From positions 1 to 42,493 of the forward strand of contig MEOQ01000003.1 in NCBI GenBank assembly GCA_001769275.1: a DNA stretch of 42,493 nt. Reading direction: 5' to 3'. The stretch's first letter is position 1. Each line of letters opens with the position of its first letter. The position numbers and the translations under genes are program-made. The notes beneath the pieces were generated by a model. The model was not told where the DNA came from, ran no database searches, and worked only from the letters and a program-made list of their open reading frames with translations. Below are positions 14,742 through 23,608 of the stretch, one piece after another. This DNA comes from Bacteroidetes bacterium GWF2_43_63. Its GTDB lineage: Bacteria > Bacteroidota > Bacteroidia > Bacteroidales > DTU049.

Positions 14742-15017
14742 TTAGCACGGACCCTTCACCATGACATAAAACTCCTTCAATTCCCTTTTTTTATCAGGGC
14801 TCAGTTGGTGCCAGCGAATACCCTGAATGGCGCCTTCCAGCGCGCATAACTTATTGATGCAGGCTTCGGAATCGATAGCGCTGATCCGGATAAATGCGTT
14901 TTCACTGCCAACTGCTTTTAGTTGCGCTGGAGTTTCAATCCCTGCCTGCATGAGCAGCTCTGCAAGCGTTTTGCCTATATTCGGCAATGAAGTAAGATGT
15001 GCTTCTGCAATTGCCAT
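14742..15017 (-). CDS. Stand-alone TfoX C-terminal domain protein
   Basis: This 91-residue protein is essentially one TfoX_C domain: LTSLPNIGKTLAELLMQAGI, then TPAQLKAVGSENAFIRI, and a C-terminal ALEGAIQGIRWHQLSPDKK. The N-terminal part has the helix-hairpin-helix-like PNIGKTLAELL pattern of this family. In Gammaproteobacteria the full TfoX/Sxy protein regulates competence genes, but isolated C-terminal domains in Bacteroidota are of unknown role. The ATG at 15017 matches the domain start; the in-frame extension to 15065 looks non-coding. It lies 93 bp after the T9SS hydrolase stop, in the same direction. Confidence 0.85.
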   Translation of the reverse strand: MAIAEAHLTSLPNIGKTLAELLMQAGIETPAQLKAVGSENAFIRISAIDSEACINKLCALEGAIQGIRWHQLSPDKKRELKEFYVMVKGPC

Positions 15018-15110
15018 GAATGATATTTCTTTGAACAATATTACAAATATATCTTGTTTGCTCAAACTAATAATAAATTATTTGCAGCAGAAAAAATGAA
15101 ATTCATTCCG

Positions 15111-17657
15111 TCAGGATTTAAGGAACCGGGCGGAATAATATTTACCCTTGTATAGACCTACGATACAATATACACCAACATTGAGATGCTGAATATTGAG
15201 CGAATATAACCGGCTTTCATAAAGAGACCAAGAAACAAGTTTTCCGTTTGCATCAAAGATTTTAATTTCATCAAAGATGTCTGATGTTTCAATGGTTATA
15301 AAGGACTCGGCAGGATTGGGAAAAACCTGAATAACAGGGTTGTTGTTTTCTGCCAATTGTTCAATCCCCGTATTGCCCGAAACGGTTAGCACGGCCGTGT
15401 TTTCTGCAGAAAGGCTGTAGCCGTCGAACAGACAATAGTTGAATGAGTCCACACCGTTGAAACCGTCAAAAGGATAATACTCAAAAGATCCATCGTTGTT
15501 CAGCTGCACCTGCCCGTTGGCAGGAGGCTGAGTAATCAGCGCAACCATCAGCGATCCGTCGAGATCAAAATCGTTTTTCAATACGCCATCAACCGATGCA
15601 ATATTCACCGGATAAGTTTCGTCATTGAAAATAAACGAATCACGGACAGCTATGGCGGCTGTATTGAATTCAGGAAGCCGGTCCTTCATCACATAGTACG
15701 ATGTTTTTAAAGTATCAGTCAGCGAATCTGCATTTACAACGGTCCACGTATTCCATAAAAACCTGTCGGGAGTTGTAACCCAGACACTGTCGTACCAGAC
15801 AGCGATATTTATTCCTTCTGTAACGGTGTCTTCTTTGGTCGGCGTCAGGCGATTGTCGTTCAACACTTTCAGCTGATCCGGCGCAACCACATTCAGCAGG
15901 CTCCAGGGAAGCCTGATTGCGATTTTATCGTCATAAATGGTTATGGCATCTTTTGATGAAGGGCTCTGAAAACTGTAATTGACCTGTAAACTCCCGACAT
16001 ATTGAACGGCCGAATTTTCACTGTTGTTTTTCCATCTGACAATAACCCAGGGAGCGCCGTCGCTGGCAATGGAATGATAAACCTGCATGGAATCTGAGGT
16101 CTGATGCCATATTCCATAGGTGTCATATGCTTCCGTGACATATAGTTCGGCCGAATAATTTGTAATATGCAGAAAAAATTCGGACCGGACCGGAATGATC
16201 GTACCATCGGGCAGCTGCGATTCTCCAAGACTGTCAGCATAGGTGTCAAGGGCAATCCACATGTTGTCCGGGATATTCAACGGGTTCAGCAATCCGATTT
16301 CCATTTCGAAAAATGAATAATTGGCATCTGCTTTTATTGTTGTGATCGGCGAAGGATTTCCGAAAGAAATGATAGGGTGCATGCCGGGAATTTTATTGTA
16401 GCGGATTAATCCGAAATTCTGTTCGGCAGCTTCAATATTATGCCATCTCACGCGGCTTTCAGGAATATAATCCAACGGATCGGTAATCCAGGTTCGCTTG
16501 AACCATTCATCAATCCATGCAAAGTGGATACCCCCGCCACAGCCGGAACTTTCAATTGTTTTAAGAATACGAATATTCGTTTCGCCCTGTTCTGATTCAT
16601 CAAAGCCGCCATGGTTCATGCCTGATGACGCATAATGAGCTGTGCCCCAGCTCGACGGAACACCACATTCGGCAATTATGAGCGGGAAGTCTTGATAGTG
16701 ATCTTTAAGTGCGTTGAGATAGCCCAGATAGCTGTTTGATCCATAATTGTCGAAATATGTCAGATAATCAGATTGCTCACTCACAAAATCGGGATAGTAC
16801 GGATATGCATGATAACTAATGAAAAGCCCTGCCGGGGCATTGGTCATGATGATTTTCGACAGGTCAACCGATGCGGTGTCTTCGTCAGCGTTTAATTCTT
16901 CCGGGTGTGTCAGCGGATCAAGAGTCGGCCAGGATGACATACTGACGGGTCGCTGTGTGTTGTAGCCTGCATTTTCATAGAATACCAGATGGTCAAGCGA
17001 CTCCGTTATCCACGCTTCGGAGGCAGTGGCATTGTTAATGGAAAAGTGATTGCCTGAATAGCTGGTTATTCCTGTGTGATTTGCATTCGTCGTGAGAATT
17101 TCGCCTGGAAAGATTTCCCGGCCAATAATATAAGCCAGACACCATTGAGATACGTCGGTAGAATAATTGCCATAGGCCTTTCCCTGCCGCACTGGAATTG
17201 TTTTGTTTCCATGAACACAATCAATGTTTTCCTCTGCTTCGGAATAAAACGTGTCGGTCAGGAAATACAGATCGTTTGAATAGCCAGTGAGTTCTTCGTT
17301 TAGCCACACACCCTGGATGAACAGCAAGGGATTTTGGCGGTTTTGCAGATTGAAGGAATCAAGGACTTCATAAAATGCTGGAAAATGCAAAGTATAGAGC
17401 CGTATGCAGTTAAAACCGGCATCCTTTATCTGTGTGAACCATTTTGAATAATCTGCTCTTGTTGCGGCCAGCTCACCAGGAAATGTGCCCGGAACAGAGA
17501 TTCCAAGGTTTGTACCTTTGACGAAAAACGGAACATATTCTGATCCATTCCATATCGTTAAGTGAGTATTGTCGGTCGAATAAGGATAATGCTGACTAAA
17601 CGCACGATTTGTCAAAAGAATCAGCAGCAGCGTGAAAATTATTCCGGTTGCTTTCAT
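15111..17657 (-). CDS. T9SS-exported TIM-barrel glycoside-hydrolase-like protein
   Basis: This 848-residue protein has a signal peptide (1-21, ending AFSQ). Residues about 40-430 look like a GH-A type TIM barrel: FFVKGTNLGIS, then DAGFNCIRLYTLHFP, IIGREI (E181, possible acid/base), FISYHAYPYYPDF, and PLIIAECGVPSSW (E330, possible nucleophile). A beta-rich middle region follows (about 430-660). Next is a cadherin/Ig-like repeat (about 665-755, VLKNDFDLDGSL to FNGVDSFNYCLFDG) and a type A T9SS sorting domain (about 765-848, PVIQVFPNPAESFITIET). It is likely carried across the outer membrane and held at the surface. As last gene of the operon, overlapping the hemerythrin gene by 4 bp, it may trim, branch or anchor the polymer made by the GT2. 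Confidence 0.75.
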   Translation of the reverse strand: MKATGIIFTLLLILLTNRAFSQHYPYSTDNTHLTIWNGSEYVPFFVKGTNLGISVPGTFPGELAATRADYSKWFTQIKDAGFNCIRLYTLHFPAFYEVLDSFNLQNRQNPLLFIQGVWLNEELTGYSNDLYFLTDTFYSEAEENIDCVHGNKTIPVRQGKAYGNYSTDVSQWCLAYIIGREIFPGEILTTNANHTGITSYSGNHFSINNATASEAWITESLDHLVFYENAGYNTQRPVSMSSWPTLDPLTHPEELNADEDTASVDLSKIIMTNAPAGLFISYHAYPYYPDFVSEQSDYLTYFDNYGSNSYLGYLNALKDHYQDFPLIIAECGVPSSWGTAHYASSGMNHGGFDESEQGETNIRILKTIESSGCGGGIHFAWIDEWFKRTWITDPLDYIPESRVRWHNIEAAEQNFGLIRYNKIPGMHPIISFGNPSPITTIKADANYSFFEMEIGLLNPLNIPDNMWIALDTYADSLGESQLPDGTIIPVRSEFFLHITNYSAELYVTEAYDTYGIWHQTSDSMQVYHSIASDGAPWVIVRWKNNSENSAVQYVGSLQVNYSFQSPSSKDAITIYDDKIAIRLPWSLLNVVAPDQLKVLNDNRLTPTKEDTVTEGINIAVWYDSVWVTTPDRFLWNTWTVVNADSLTDTLKTSYYVMKDRLPEFNTAAIAVRDSFIFNDETYPVNIASVDGVLKNDFDLDGSLMVALITQPPANGQVQLNNDGSFEYYPFDGFNGVDSFNYCLFDGYSLSAENTAVLTVSGNTGIEQLAENNNPVIQVFPNPAESFITIETSDIFDEIKIFDANGKLVSWSLYESRLYSLNIQHLNVGVYCIVGLYKGKYYSARFLKS

Positions 17658-18061
17658 TGTGGATTTTCTGACAGATATATGATGACTTCGTCTCTGTATT
17701 TACGGTCGGTCTGCATGATGTGGCTGATAAACCATTTCTTGATAAACATGGTCAGTTTTTCAAACAGCAACGTGTTTTTATAATTCAGTTCCAGCTTCAT
17801 TTCCGAAACTTTCTGGATGAAAAATCCATGCTGGGCAATATGGCTTTCAATATCAGCATAACCCGATTTCCTGAGTAATTCCTCTTCGGTTTTGAAATGC
17901 TCCAGAATATAATTTTCCAATTTTTCAACAATGTTTTTCAATTGATCATAGTTGTTCAGATCAGCGTTCCTGCATTCGTTTTCCCACAATTCGAAAAAGC
18001 CGCGGTGCTGTTTGTCAATTTCGCTTATGTCAAGCAAATAGCTGTCTGTCCAGTTTTCCAT
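17654..18061 (-). CDS. Bacteriohemerythrin
   Basis: This 135-residue single-domain protein starts WTDSYLLDISEIDKQH, the usual opening of bacteriohemerythrins. All seven diiron ligands are present: H19, H55, E59 (EHFKTEE), H74, H78 (HIAQH), H114 and D119 (HIMQTD). Such proteins bind O2, and some NO, at a non-haem diiron centre, and serve as oxygen carriers, scavengers or sensors. It is cytoplasmic, with no signal peptide. It sits between the GT2 gene (12-nt gap) and the hydrolase gene (ATGA overlap), so it is made with the polysaccharide machinery. Control of synthesis by oxygen, or oxygen removal for an oxygen-sensitive step, are possible roles (inference). Confidence 0.93.
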   Translation of the reverse strand: MENWTDSYLLDISEIDKQHRGFFELWENECRNADLNNYDQLKNIVEKLENYILEHFKTEEELLRKSGYADIESHIAQHGFFIQKVSEMKLELNYKNTLLFEKLTMFIKKWFISHIMQTDRKYRDEVIIYLSENPQ

Positions 18062-18073
18062 AGTATGATATTT

Positions 18074-19489
18074 TTATTTGTCAAAAGAAGTCCTTGTCAT
18101 TTTACCCCATCCTTTTTTATCTCTTTTAATGAAATAGGAATAATTTCCCAATAGTGAAAAATACACATTCATGGGGTGATAAATGAGTATTTCGGCCATG
18201 GCGATAAAAAACACAGAGAACAAAAATTTGTAACCTTTGTAACGGTTGAAGATACGTGTTTCATAATAAACCGCAAAAGAAGAAAAGAACAATGAAAATG
18301 AAAAAACGAATATAAGAAGAATTATGAACACAGGAACATTGATTGAGGCAAAAACAACCATAAAGAGGAAGTACAACAGACCCAGCGTTTCAATAATGGG
18401 AGCCAGCCATTCGAAAAACACCCAGTAGGGGAAGCTTAACAATCCCATTTTCCCATACCGCGGATTGAAGAAAAGATTTTTATGTTTCAGCACAGTGTCG
18501 ATGGAGCCTCTTGTCCAACGGTTTCGCTGATTGCGCAGTGTTTTCAGTTTCGATGGTACTTCGGTCCAGCAGAGCGGATCGGGAATGAAGGCTACTTTGT
18601 ATTTTTGTTTTGCTACCCGGTGCATGTATTTCCGCATTCTAACCACCAGTTCAAAATCCTCACCTACAGTCGTAACGTCGTAGCCTCCGGCCGCAATGGC
18701 AATTCTTCGGTCGAACAAACCAAAAGCACCGGAAATAATAAGCAATCCATTTATCCGGCTCCAGGCCATGCGACCAAGGGTAAATGCCCTGAAATATTCC
18801 AATACCTGAAATTTCGCCCAGAAGTTTTTCGGATAATTTACTTGTACAATCCGCCCTTCTTTGATTTCGCACGAATTTGCAACCCGCACAACTCCGCCTG
18901 CCGCAATCACTTTTTTGTCACTTTCTTCAATAAATGGTTTCACCATGCGCAAAACAGCATCATGCTCAACGATGCAATCCACATCTAAAGCCAGAAACAA
19001 ATCGGATCTTGAAACATTGATGCCGGCATTCAATGCATCCGCCTTGCCTCCGTTTTCCTTATCTACAAATATCAGATTTGAATAGGCGGTGTTGGTCGAT
19101 TTGTAAATGCTTCGGATCCGGGCTGTTTCGAAGGACAGATTGCTCGCATAATCAACTTCTGTCAGACTGTAATGTTCAATCACTTTCCGCAGACTGTCAT
19201 CAGTGCTGCCATCATTGATCACAATGACTTCAAGCTTTGGATAATCGAGTGAAAGAAGGCTTCTGATGTTTTCTATTATTGATTTTTCTTCGTTGTAGGC
19301 TGGCGCTATGATGGAGATTGACGGGAGCTCCTTGAACTCCTTCATAGAACTAAATCTGAAGTGCTTCGACCGCCTGATGTAGAACGACAGATCGACCGAC
19401 GACAGAATGGAAATGAATATATAGCTCAGAAAAAGAAATGAGCCATAAATCAGGAAAAACGAGTTTAATATGTCGTAGAAAATATTCAT
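18074..19489 (-). CDS. Processive family 2 glycosyltransferase (polysaccharide synthase)
   Basis: This 471-residue protein has an N-terminal membrane segment (about 10-32) and several at the C-terminus (about 345-455). The GT-A domain carries the full synthase set: SIIAPAYNEEKS and VIVINDGSTDDS for the nucleotide sugar, DVD at 169-171, TVGEDFEL (ED at 277-278) as the catalytic base region, and QRNRW at 321-325 for holding the growing chain. This is the layout of cellulose, hyaluronan and poly-GlcNAc (PgaC) synthases. The sugar donor cannot be read from the sequence. No PilZ domain is seen. It lies 12 nt after the HEAT-like gene and 12 nt before the hemerythrin gene. Confidence 0.92.
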   Translation of the reverse strand: MNIFYDILNSFFLIYGSFLFLSYIFISILSSVDLSFYIRRSKHFRFSSMKEFKELPSISIIAPAYNEEKSIIENIRSLLSLDYPKLEVIVINDGSTDDSLRKVIEHYSLTEVDYASNLSFETARIRSIYKSTNTAYSNLIFVDKENGGKADALNAGINVSRSDLFLALDVDCIVEHDAVLRMVKPFIEESDKKVIAAGGVVRVANSCEIKEGRIVQVNYPKNFWAKFQVLEYFRAFTLGRMAWSRINGLLIISGAFGLFDRRIAIAAGGYDVTTVGEDFELVVRMRKYMHRVAKQKYKVAFIPDPLCWTEVPSKLKTLRNQRNRWTRGSIDTVLKHKNLFFNPRYGKMGLLSFPYWVFFEWLAPIIETLGLLYFLFMVVFASINVPVFIILLIFVFSFSLFFSSFAVYYETRIFNRYKGYKFLFSVFFIAMAEILIYHPMNVYFSLLGNYSYFIKRDKKGWGKMTRTSFDK

Positions 19490-19501
19490 GATTTGCTGAA
19501 A

Positions 19502-20740
19502 TTAATTAATGAACACACACGACACTTCTTTGTATGCCAGTGCCAGTTCATCATCTGTTACACCATCAAATTTTGCAAGTAGATTAATGTCACTCTTAAA
19601 CAAAATCTTTAAAGTTTCAATCTTCACCAGAAGTGGTTGACTGTAGATGACAGAACTTAGAAAATCAGAAATCCTGTTATTCGTAATAATCTCTGATTTT
19701 TGCAGAATGATCAATCTGATTTCTTCAGTTTCTTTTTCAAATCTTTCAATGATCAGATCAGCAACTTCATTGATCGAAACAACTGAAAGCAAGGCGTCCC
19801 ACCCAAGTTTTCTGATTACCGGATCGGAGTTGTCAATAAATCCGGCGATCAGGGCTGTATTCTCAGTATTGCTTGAATAGCGGTATTTTGCAAGTATAAG
19901 CCCCAGTTTGTTTTTATTGATATTGTCCGATGACAACAGGGCTTTGTAATCAATGTTGACTTTCTGATTTTTCAGAACCGAATTTACAATAACATTGATA
20001 TCGAGCATTGAGAGCTCAAACTTTTCACCAATGAAATTCAATAGGTATTCATCGTTTTTCATCAGTCGTATCAGTGCGGCATATGCTTCGGTTCTCAATG
20101 CCACATTTTTGCTGCGGGCAAGTTTCATAATCTGCTTATCATTGCTGTTGATCCTCAGGTATGAAATTATTTTGACAGCGAGAATTTTGTCATCAAATTC
20201 GCCCTGATAAAGAAACGACTCAATTTTTTTTTGCAACTGCAATCTGTTGATCAGATGCAATAATCCGACGCTTAAGTCCATCGCAAGTGTTTCCTGAATT
20301 TTGAGATGCGCTTCTATAAACGATGTCAACTGAGACCTATTTTTCAGATATGGTTTTATCTTGCGGAACAGTCGCCGCCTGCGGGCTTCGGTGTTGAAAT
20401 AATCCGACAGGAAATAATTTGTCAGGATGTAAGAAAAGAACGCATAATATCGTTCCCTCTGTGCATTTTCACGCTCACGCTTAATAGTGAAATACAAACT
20501 GCGAGCGATAAAAATAAAAATAAACGAAACTGACACAAAAATAAAACAGAAAACGAAATATATCCAATCAGGAAATTGTTGAATGAACTGATAAAAGGGA
20601 TTTGTGAAGTGTATTTCTGAAAACGTTGTTTCAGGCTTGTTGAAGATGTAAAACAAGGCAACAAACAGCGCAATTACAATCACCCAGAATAGAACATTCA
20701 GTGCGGTTCGCGTATATTTCATGGTATTTGCTAAAAACAT
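19502..20740 (-). CDS. Inner-membrane HEAT-repeat-like protein
   Basis: This protein is about 412 residues. Two transmembrane helices open it (about 13-33 and 60-82), followed by a basic loop (RSLYFTIKRERENAQRERYY) and a long helical domain. Repeating helix pairs such as AVKIISYLRINSNDKQIMKLARSKN, followed by LRTEAYAALIRLM, then DPVIRKLGWDALLSV, look like HEAT repeats. HEAT solenoids bind partner proteins, so this may scaffold the synthase. I use the ATG at 20740 because it lies one base after the stop of the upstream gene (TGATATG). An ATG at 20722 is an alternative, and one at 20818 would overlap the upstream gene. The gene pattern fits an accessory subunit of the polysaccharide complex. 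Confidence 0.75.
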   Translation of the reverse strand: MFLANTMKYTRTALNVLFWVIVIALFVALFYIFNKPETTFSEIHFTNPFYQFIQQFPDWIYFVFCFIFVSVSFIFIFIARSLYFTIKRERENAQRERYYAFFSYILTNYFLSDYFNTEARRRRLFRKIKPYLKNRSQLTSFIEAHLKIQETLAMDLSVGLLHLINRLQLQKKIESFLYQGEFDDKILAVKIISYLRINSNDKQIMKLARSKNVALRTEAYAALIRLMKNDEYLLNFIGEKFELSMLDINVIVNSVLKNQKVNIDYKALLSSDNINKNKLGLILAKYRYSSNTENTALIAGFIDNSDPVIRKLGWDALLSVVSINEVADLIIERFEKETEEIRLIILQKSEIITNNRISDFLSSVIYSQPLLVKIETLKILFKSDINLLAKFDGVTDDELALAYKEVSCVFIN

Positions 20741-20741
20741 A

Positions 20742-21971
20742 TCAGAATTTGTGTTTGAACAAAATTTCGATTGTGTATCTGTTTCTGAAACTTCCGGCAG
20801 TGTATTCCTCAGAGGCATAGGCTGCTGAAAGTCTCAGTTCATTGAATCTGACTAGTGCAATATTCTTTTCAAGTTTAATACGATAGTTTTTCAGAAGCAG
20901 ATTTTCCGCCGGATTTGACAGCGAATAGCGCTCGTCGGGTGAGTTTCCATATATAAGCTCAAGACCCCAGAAGCTGGTGGAATTTCTGGCGTAATATCGT
21001 GTATTTAAAACGGCTGTGAGCGCATTTTTTGAATTCTGAACTACATAGTATGGACGCAGCGAAAACCACCAGTTTCTGTAGTACTTGCCGATGTGTCCGG
21101 TAGCAATAACCACATTATTGTTGCCTGTATTGAGAAAACGTCCGCCAAGACTAAATTCCATGTTTTTAAACGCAGGCAGGTAATACTCCACTCCAGCTCT
21201 GTGCTCAGGGAAAAGTTTGTTATAAATACCGGCTCCATAGTTCAGATATAGATAATGGCCGTTACTGAACGACTGATAAAGGTCTGCTTCGATCTGCAGG
21301 TCATTACTATTGAACCGGTTTGCGAAATTTAATCTGGGAATCAGTGTGGTTTTTTTTATTCTGAATGCGTAATCTGCATATAAAAGATGTTGCGTATCGG
21401 TGTTGTTTTCATCGAAAAGATCGATGGAGTAGAACAGAGACAAAGTGTTGGCACGGCTGAGCGTTTGCATTTCGTTGTACAGTTGCTTCAATGCTGTCGA
21501 ATCAAGCAGGTTTGTATTGTTTTCAATCAATTCAATGCCCGCATCATATTCTCCAAGAAATTTATAAGCCAGCGACTGTTTCAGAACAAGATTGTATTGA
21601 TTGCTGTAATTGTTCTGCATTGCAATTTCAGAAACTTCGAGCAGCCTCTTGTAGTCTTTGGACCAAAGCAGAATGTTCAGCCATGAATCATACAGTTCAT
21701 CATTTTCAGGATTGATGGAATAGGCTTTGTCAATAAAGCGGATGGCATTCTCATAACTCCCTTTCCAGGCATATACATTGGCTTCGAATACCATTACATC
21801 GTAGCGCCCGGGATGAATTTTCAGTACCGTTTCTGCTTTTTCAATTGCAGCATCGTACTTGCCTGCACGCGAATCAAGGATGGCCTCTTCGAACAGGGAA
21901 TCCGTGTTCACCTGAGCAGTGAGCAGAATTGTGATGGAAATAGATATTAAGAACAGGACAGATCGTTTCAT
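20742..21971 (-). CDS. TPR plus YaiO-like outer-membrane beta-barrel
   Basis: This 409-residue protein has a signal peptide (1-20, ending LTAQ). TPR repeats cover about 25-165 (EEAILDSRAGKYDAAIEKAE, VYAWKGSYENAIRFIDKAY). The rest (about 180-409) alternates aromatic and polar residues as in a beta-barrel and ends in KHKF, a terminal phenylalanine as in outer-membrane proteins. This matches the YaiO family. TPR-plus-barrel proteins such as PgaA, BcsC and AlgK/AlgE guide exopolysaccharide out of the cell. The gene is joined by ATGA overlap to the receiver gene upstream. It is the likely export pore, or a modulator of it, for the GT2 product. Confidence 0.8.
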   Translation of the reverse strand: MKRSVLFLISISITILLTAQVNTDSLFEEAILDSRAGKYDAAIEKAETVLKIHPGRYDVMVFEANVYAWKGSYENAIRFIDKAYSINPENDELYDSWLNILLWSKDYKRLLEVSEIAMQNNYSNQYNLVLKQSLAYKFLGEYDAGIELIENNTNLLDSTALKQLYNEMQTLSRANTLSLFYSIDLFDENNTDTQHLLYADYAFRIKKTTLIPRLNFANRFNSNDLQIEADLYQSFSNGHYLYLNYGAGIYNKLFPEHRAGVEYYLPAFKNMEFSLGGRFLNTGNNNVVIATGHIGKYYRNWWFSLRPYYVVQNSKNALTAVLNTRYYARNSTSFWGLELIYGNSPDERYSLSNPAENLLLKNYRIKLEKNIALVRFNELRLSAAYASEEYTAGSFRNRYTIEILFKHKF

Positions 21972-22363
21972 GCTTTTTCGTTCTTTAGTGGTAGCAGTTC
22001 CTGAAAAGTTTTCACTACGGAATCAGGATTGAATGGTTTTTTGATAAAATAATTGGCTCCTGTCATAAGGGCCTTTCTTTCGCCTTCATATTCGGATACT
22101 CCGCAATATATGAAAGGACATGAAATCTTTCTTTTCAGCCTTAAGACCGAAATAAGTTCATAACTCGAAGTGCCGATAATCTCATCGTTCACAATTATCA
22201 GATCAACTTTGCCCTGTTCCGAAATCTTTCCGGCATCGGAAAAGGAAGTGTATATGATCAGCCTGGTGTCTGTTTCCGTTTTTTCAATAATTCGCTTGAT
22301 GATCTGATTGAAAACCATATCGATTGAAAACAAAACAATCGTGTATTTCTTGTTGTCGTTCAT
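21968..22363 (-). CDS. Degenerate CheY-like receiver domain protein
   Basis: This 131-residue protein is a single receiver-like domain. D60 (DLIIVND) falls at the phospho-acceptor position, and K109-P110 (YFIKKPF) matches the conserved lysine-proline. The usual acidic pair after strand 1 is reduced to one D (FSID), and the switch threonine/serine is replaced near C87-G88 (IYCGVS). Phosphorylation could therefore be impaired, and the domain may work as a fixed protein-interaction module. There is no output domain, so it would act by binding a partner, perhaps the synthase complex. It overlaps both neighbours by 4 bp (ATGA on each side). Confidence 0.8.
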   Translation of the reverse strand: MNDNKKYTIVLFSIDMVFNQIIKRIIEKTETDTRLIIYTSFSDAGKISEQGKVDLIIVNDEIIGTSSYELISVLRLKRKISCPFIYCGVSEYEGERKALMTGANYFIKKPFNPDSVVKTFQELLPLKNEKA

Positions 22364-23550
22364 TTTTTTAAGGAATTGTAATAATCAGCCAGTATTTTTT
22401 CCAGCATCGGGCGGTAGAATTTCCAGAAGAAACTGCTGCGTTCAAGCATTTCGGAAGGATAAAACAGAAAATCGAAATTCTGAACAAATCTGAAACCTGA
22501 TGAAGAAATTGAAATCGGATTATCTGAAAAATCGCCTGCTAAGTAGTAATAAGGATAGTCTTTGTTCATCAGTACAGCCGGAAAGCTTTCAGGAATTTCC
22601 CATTGCTTCAGAACAGAAGCTCCTTTCTCATTTGTCTCGATTTTGTATTCTGAAACCATCTCGTTTGATTCACCCGTTCTGCATATGTCAAACCAGAAAG
22701 GATATTTAATTTCTCCGGCTACATTGTAATATTCGGCATACACAGAACCGGTAACAATATGCGGAACTTCGTTGGTCAGATGTGTTTCATTTTCAAGAAT
22801 GACAATTCTGTCGTCATTGCGAACAAATGCAATCCCTGCTTTCTTAAACGGCCAATGGCCATTGTTCTGATCTTTATAATTCCGTATCAGCCAAAGTGGG
22901 ATTTCCTTATTATTTGTTGTATCCAGATTGTCGAAATAGCGGCCGACCCAGCCGGTCCAGGTGATATCAAACTCTTCTTCATAGTCTTTTCTGATCTCGG
23001 GAGAAGTCGGCGAAGCAAATGTATTGAACTCATTAATAATCAGCTTCTTTTTATTTTTCATAATTCTGAGAAACTCCAGCTCGTTTTGTGACATGCCACC
23101 GTAAATCAGCTCAGATCTTTCGCCCATGCGGCCCGGCTTCATATGAGGTTTTGCCTGCGGGTATTCATTCAACCATTCAATCCTGTAAATTCCATACAGA
23201 TCCGTGTAAAAGACCATATCATTCGCATCGGCCAGTTGCACCAGATACTCTCTGCTTTTTTCTTCCAGATCGTTTATTGTGTAGCCGCCGTTTCCGTCGG
23301 GGAAAAAGCCTATGTAATCCTTTTCCGGTTCATAAAAGGTATCATCTGGTTTCATGTATTTGTTTTGACGAAGCACCCAAAAGAAAGACATGTGTTCCTG
23401 ATATTTCCTGTTCAGTACGGTCTTATCCAGAATGACAACCTTTAATGTTTTCCGGGGAGAAAAGTACCATGACAGAAACATGAATGCAGGTATTGCAATC
23501 AGCAAAACCAGAAATGTCAGAATTATTATTCTTATGTGAACTTTTTTCAT
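22360..23550 (-). CDS. Membrane-anchored protein of unknown function, first gene of the operon
   Basis: This 396-residue protein has a single N-terminal transmembrane helix (about 6-28) with the rest outside the cytoplasm. The first third (LKVVILDKTVLNRKYQEH, DANDMVFYTDLYGIYRIEW, KKKLIINEFNTFASP) has the alternating strand-helix rhythm of a Rossmann- or class I amidotransferase-like fold. The middle carries FDITWTGWVGRYFDNL and IPLWLIRNYKDQNNGHW, and the end carries DYPYYYLAGDFSDN. I recognise no family and no catalytic motif with certainty. As first gene of a polysaccharide operon it could be a polymer-modifying or assembly factor, but this rests only on position. Confidence 0.7.
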   Translation of the reverse strand: MKKVHIRIIILTFLVLLIAIPAFMFLSWYFSPRKTLKVVILDKTVLNRKYQEHMSFFWVLRQNKYMKPDDTFYEPEKDYIGFFPDGNGGYTINDLEEKSREYLVQLADANDMVFYTDLYGIYRIEWLNEYPQAKPHMKPGRMGERSELIYGGMSQNELEFLRIMKNKKKLIINEFNTFASPTSPEIRKDYEEEFDITWTGWVGRYFDNLDTTNNKEIPLWLIRNYKDQNNGHWPFKKAGIAFVRNDDRIVILENETHLTNEVPHIVTGSVYAEYYNVAGEIKYPFWFDICRTGESNEMVSEYKIETNEKGASVLKQWEIPESFPAVLMNKDYPYYYLAGDFSDNPISISSSGFRFVQNFDFLFYPSEMLERSSFFWKFYRPMLEKILADYYNSLKK

Positions 23551-23608
23551 TGCGTAAAGATATTATCTGCCGCATGTGTTTTTTTTCATTTCATGATATT
23601 TTGTAGGG

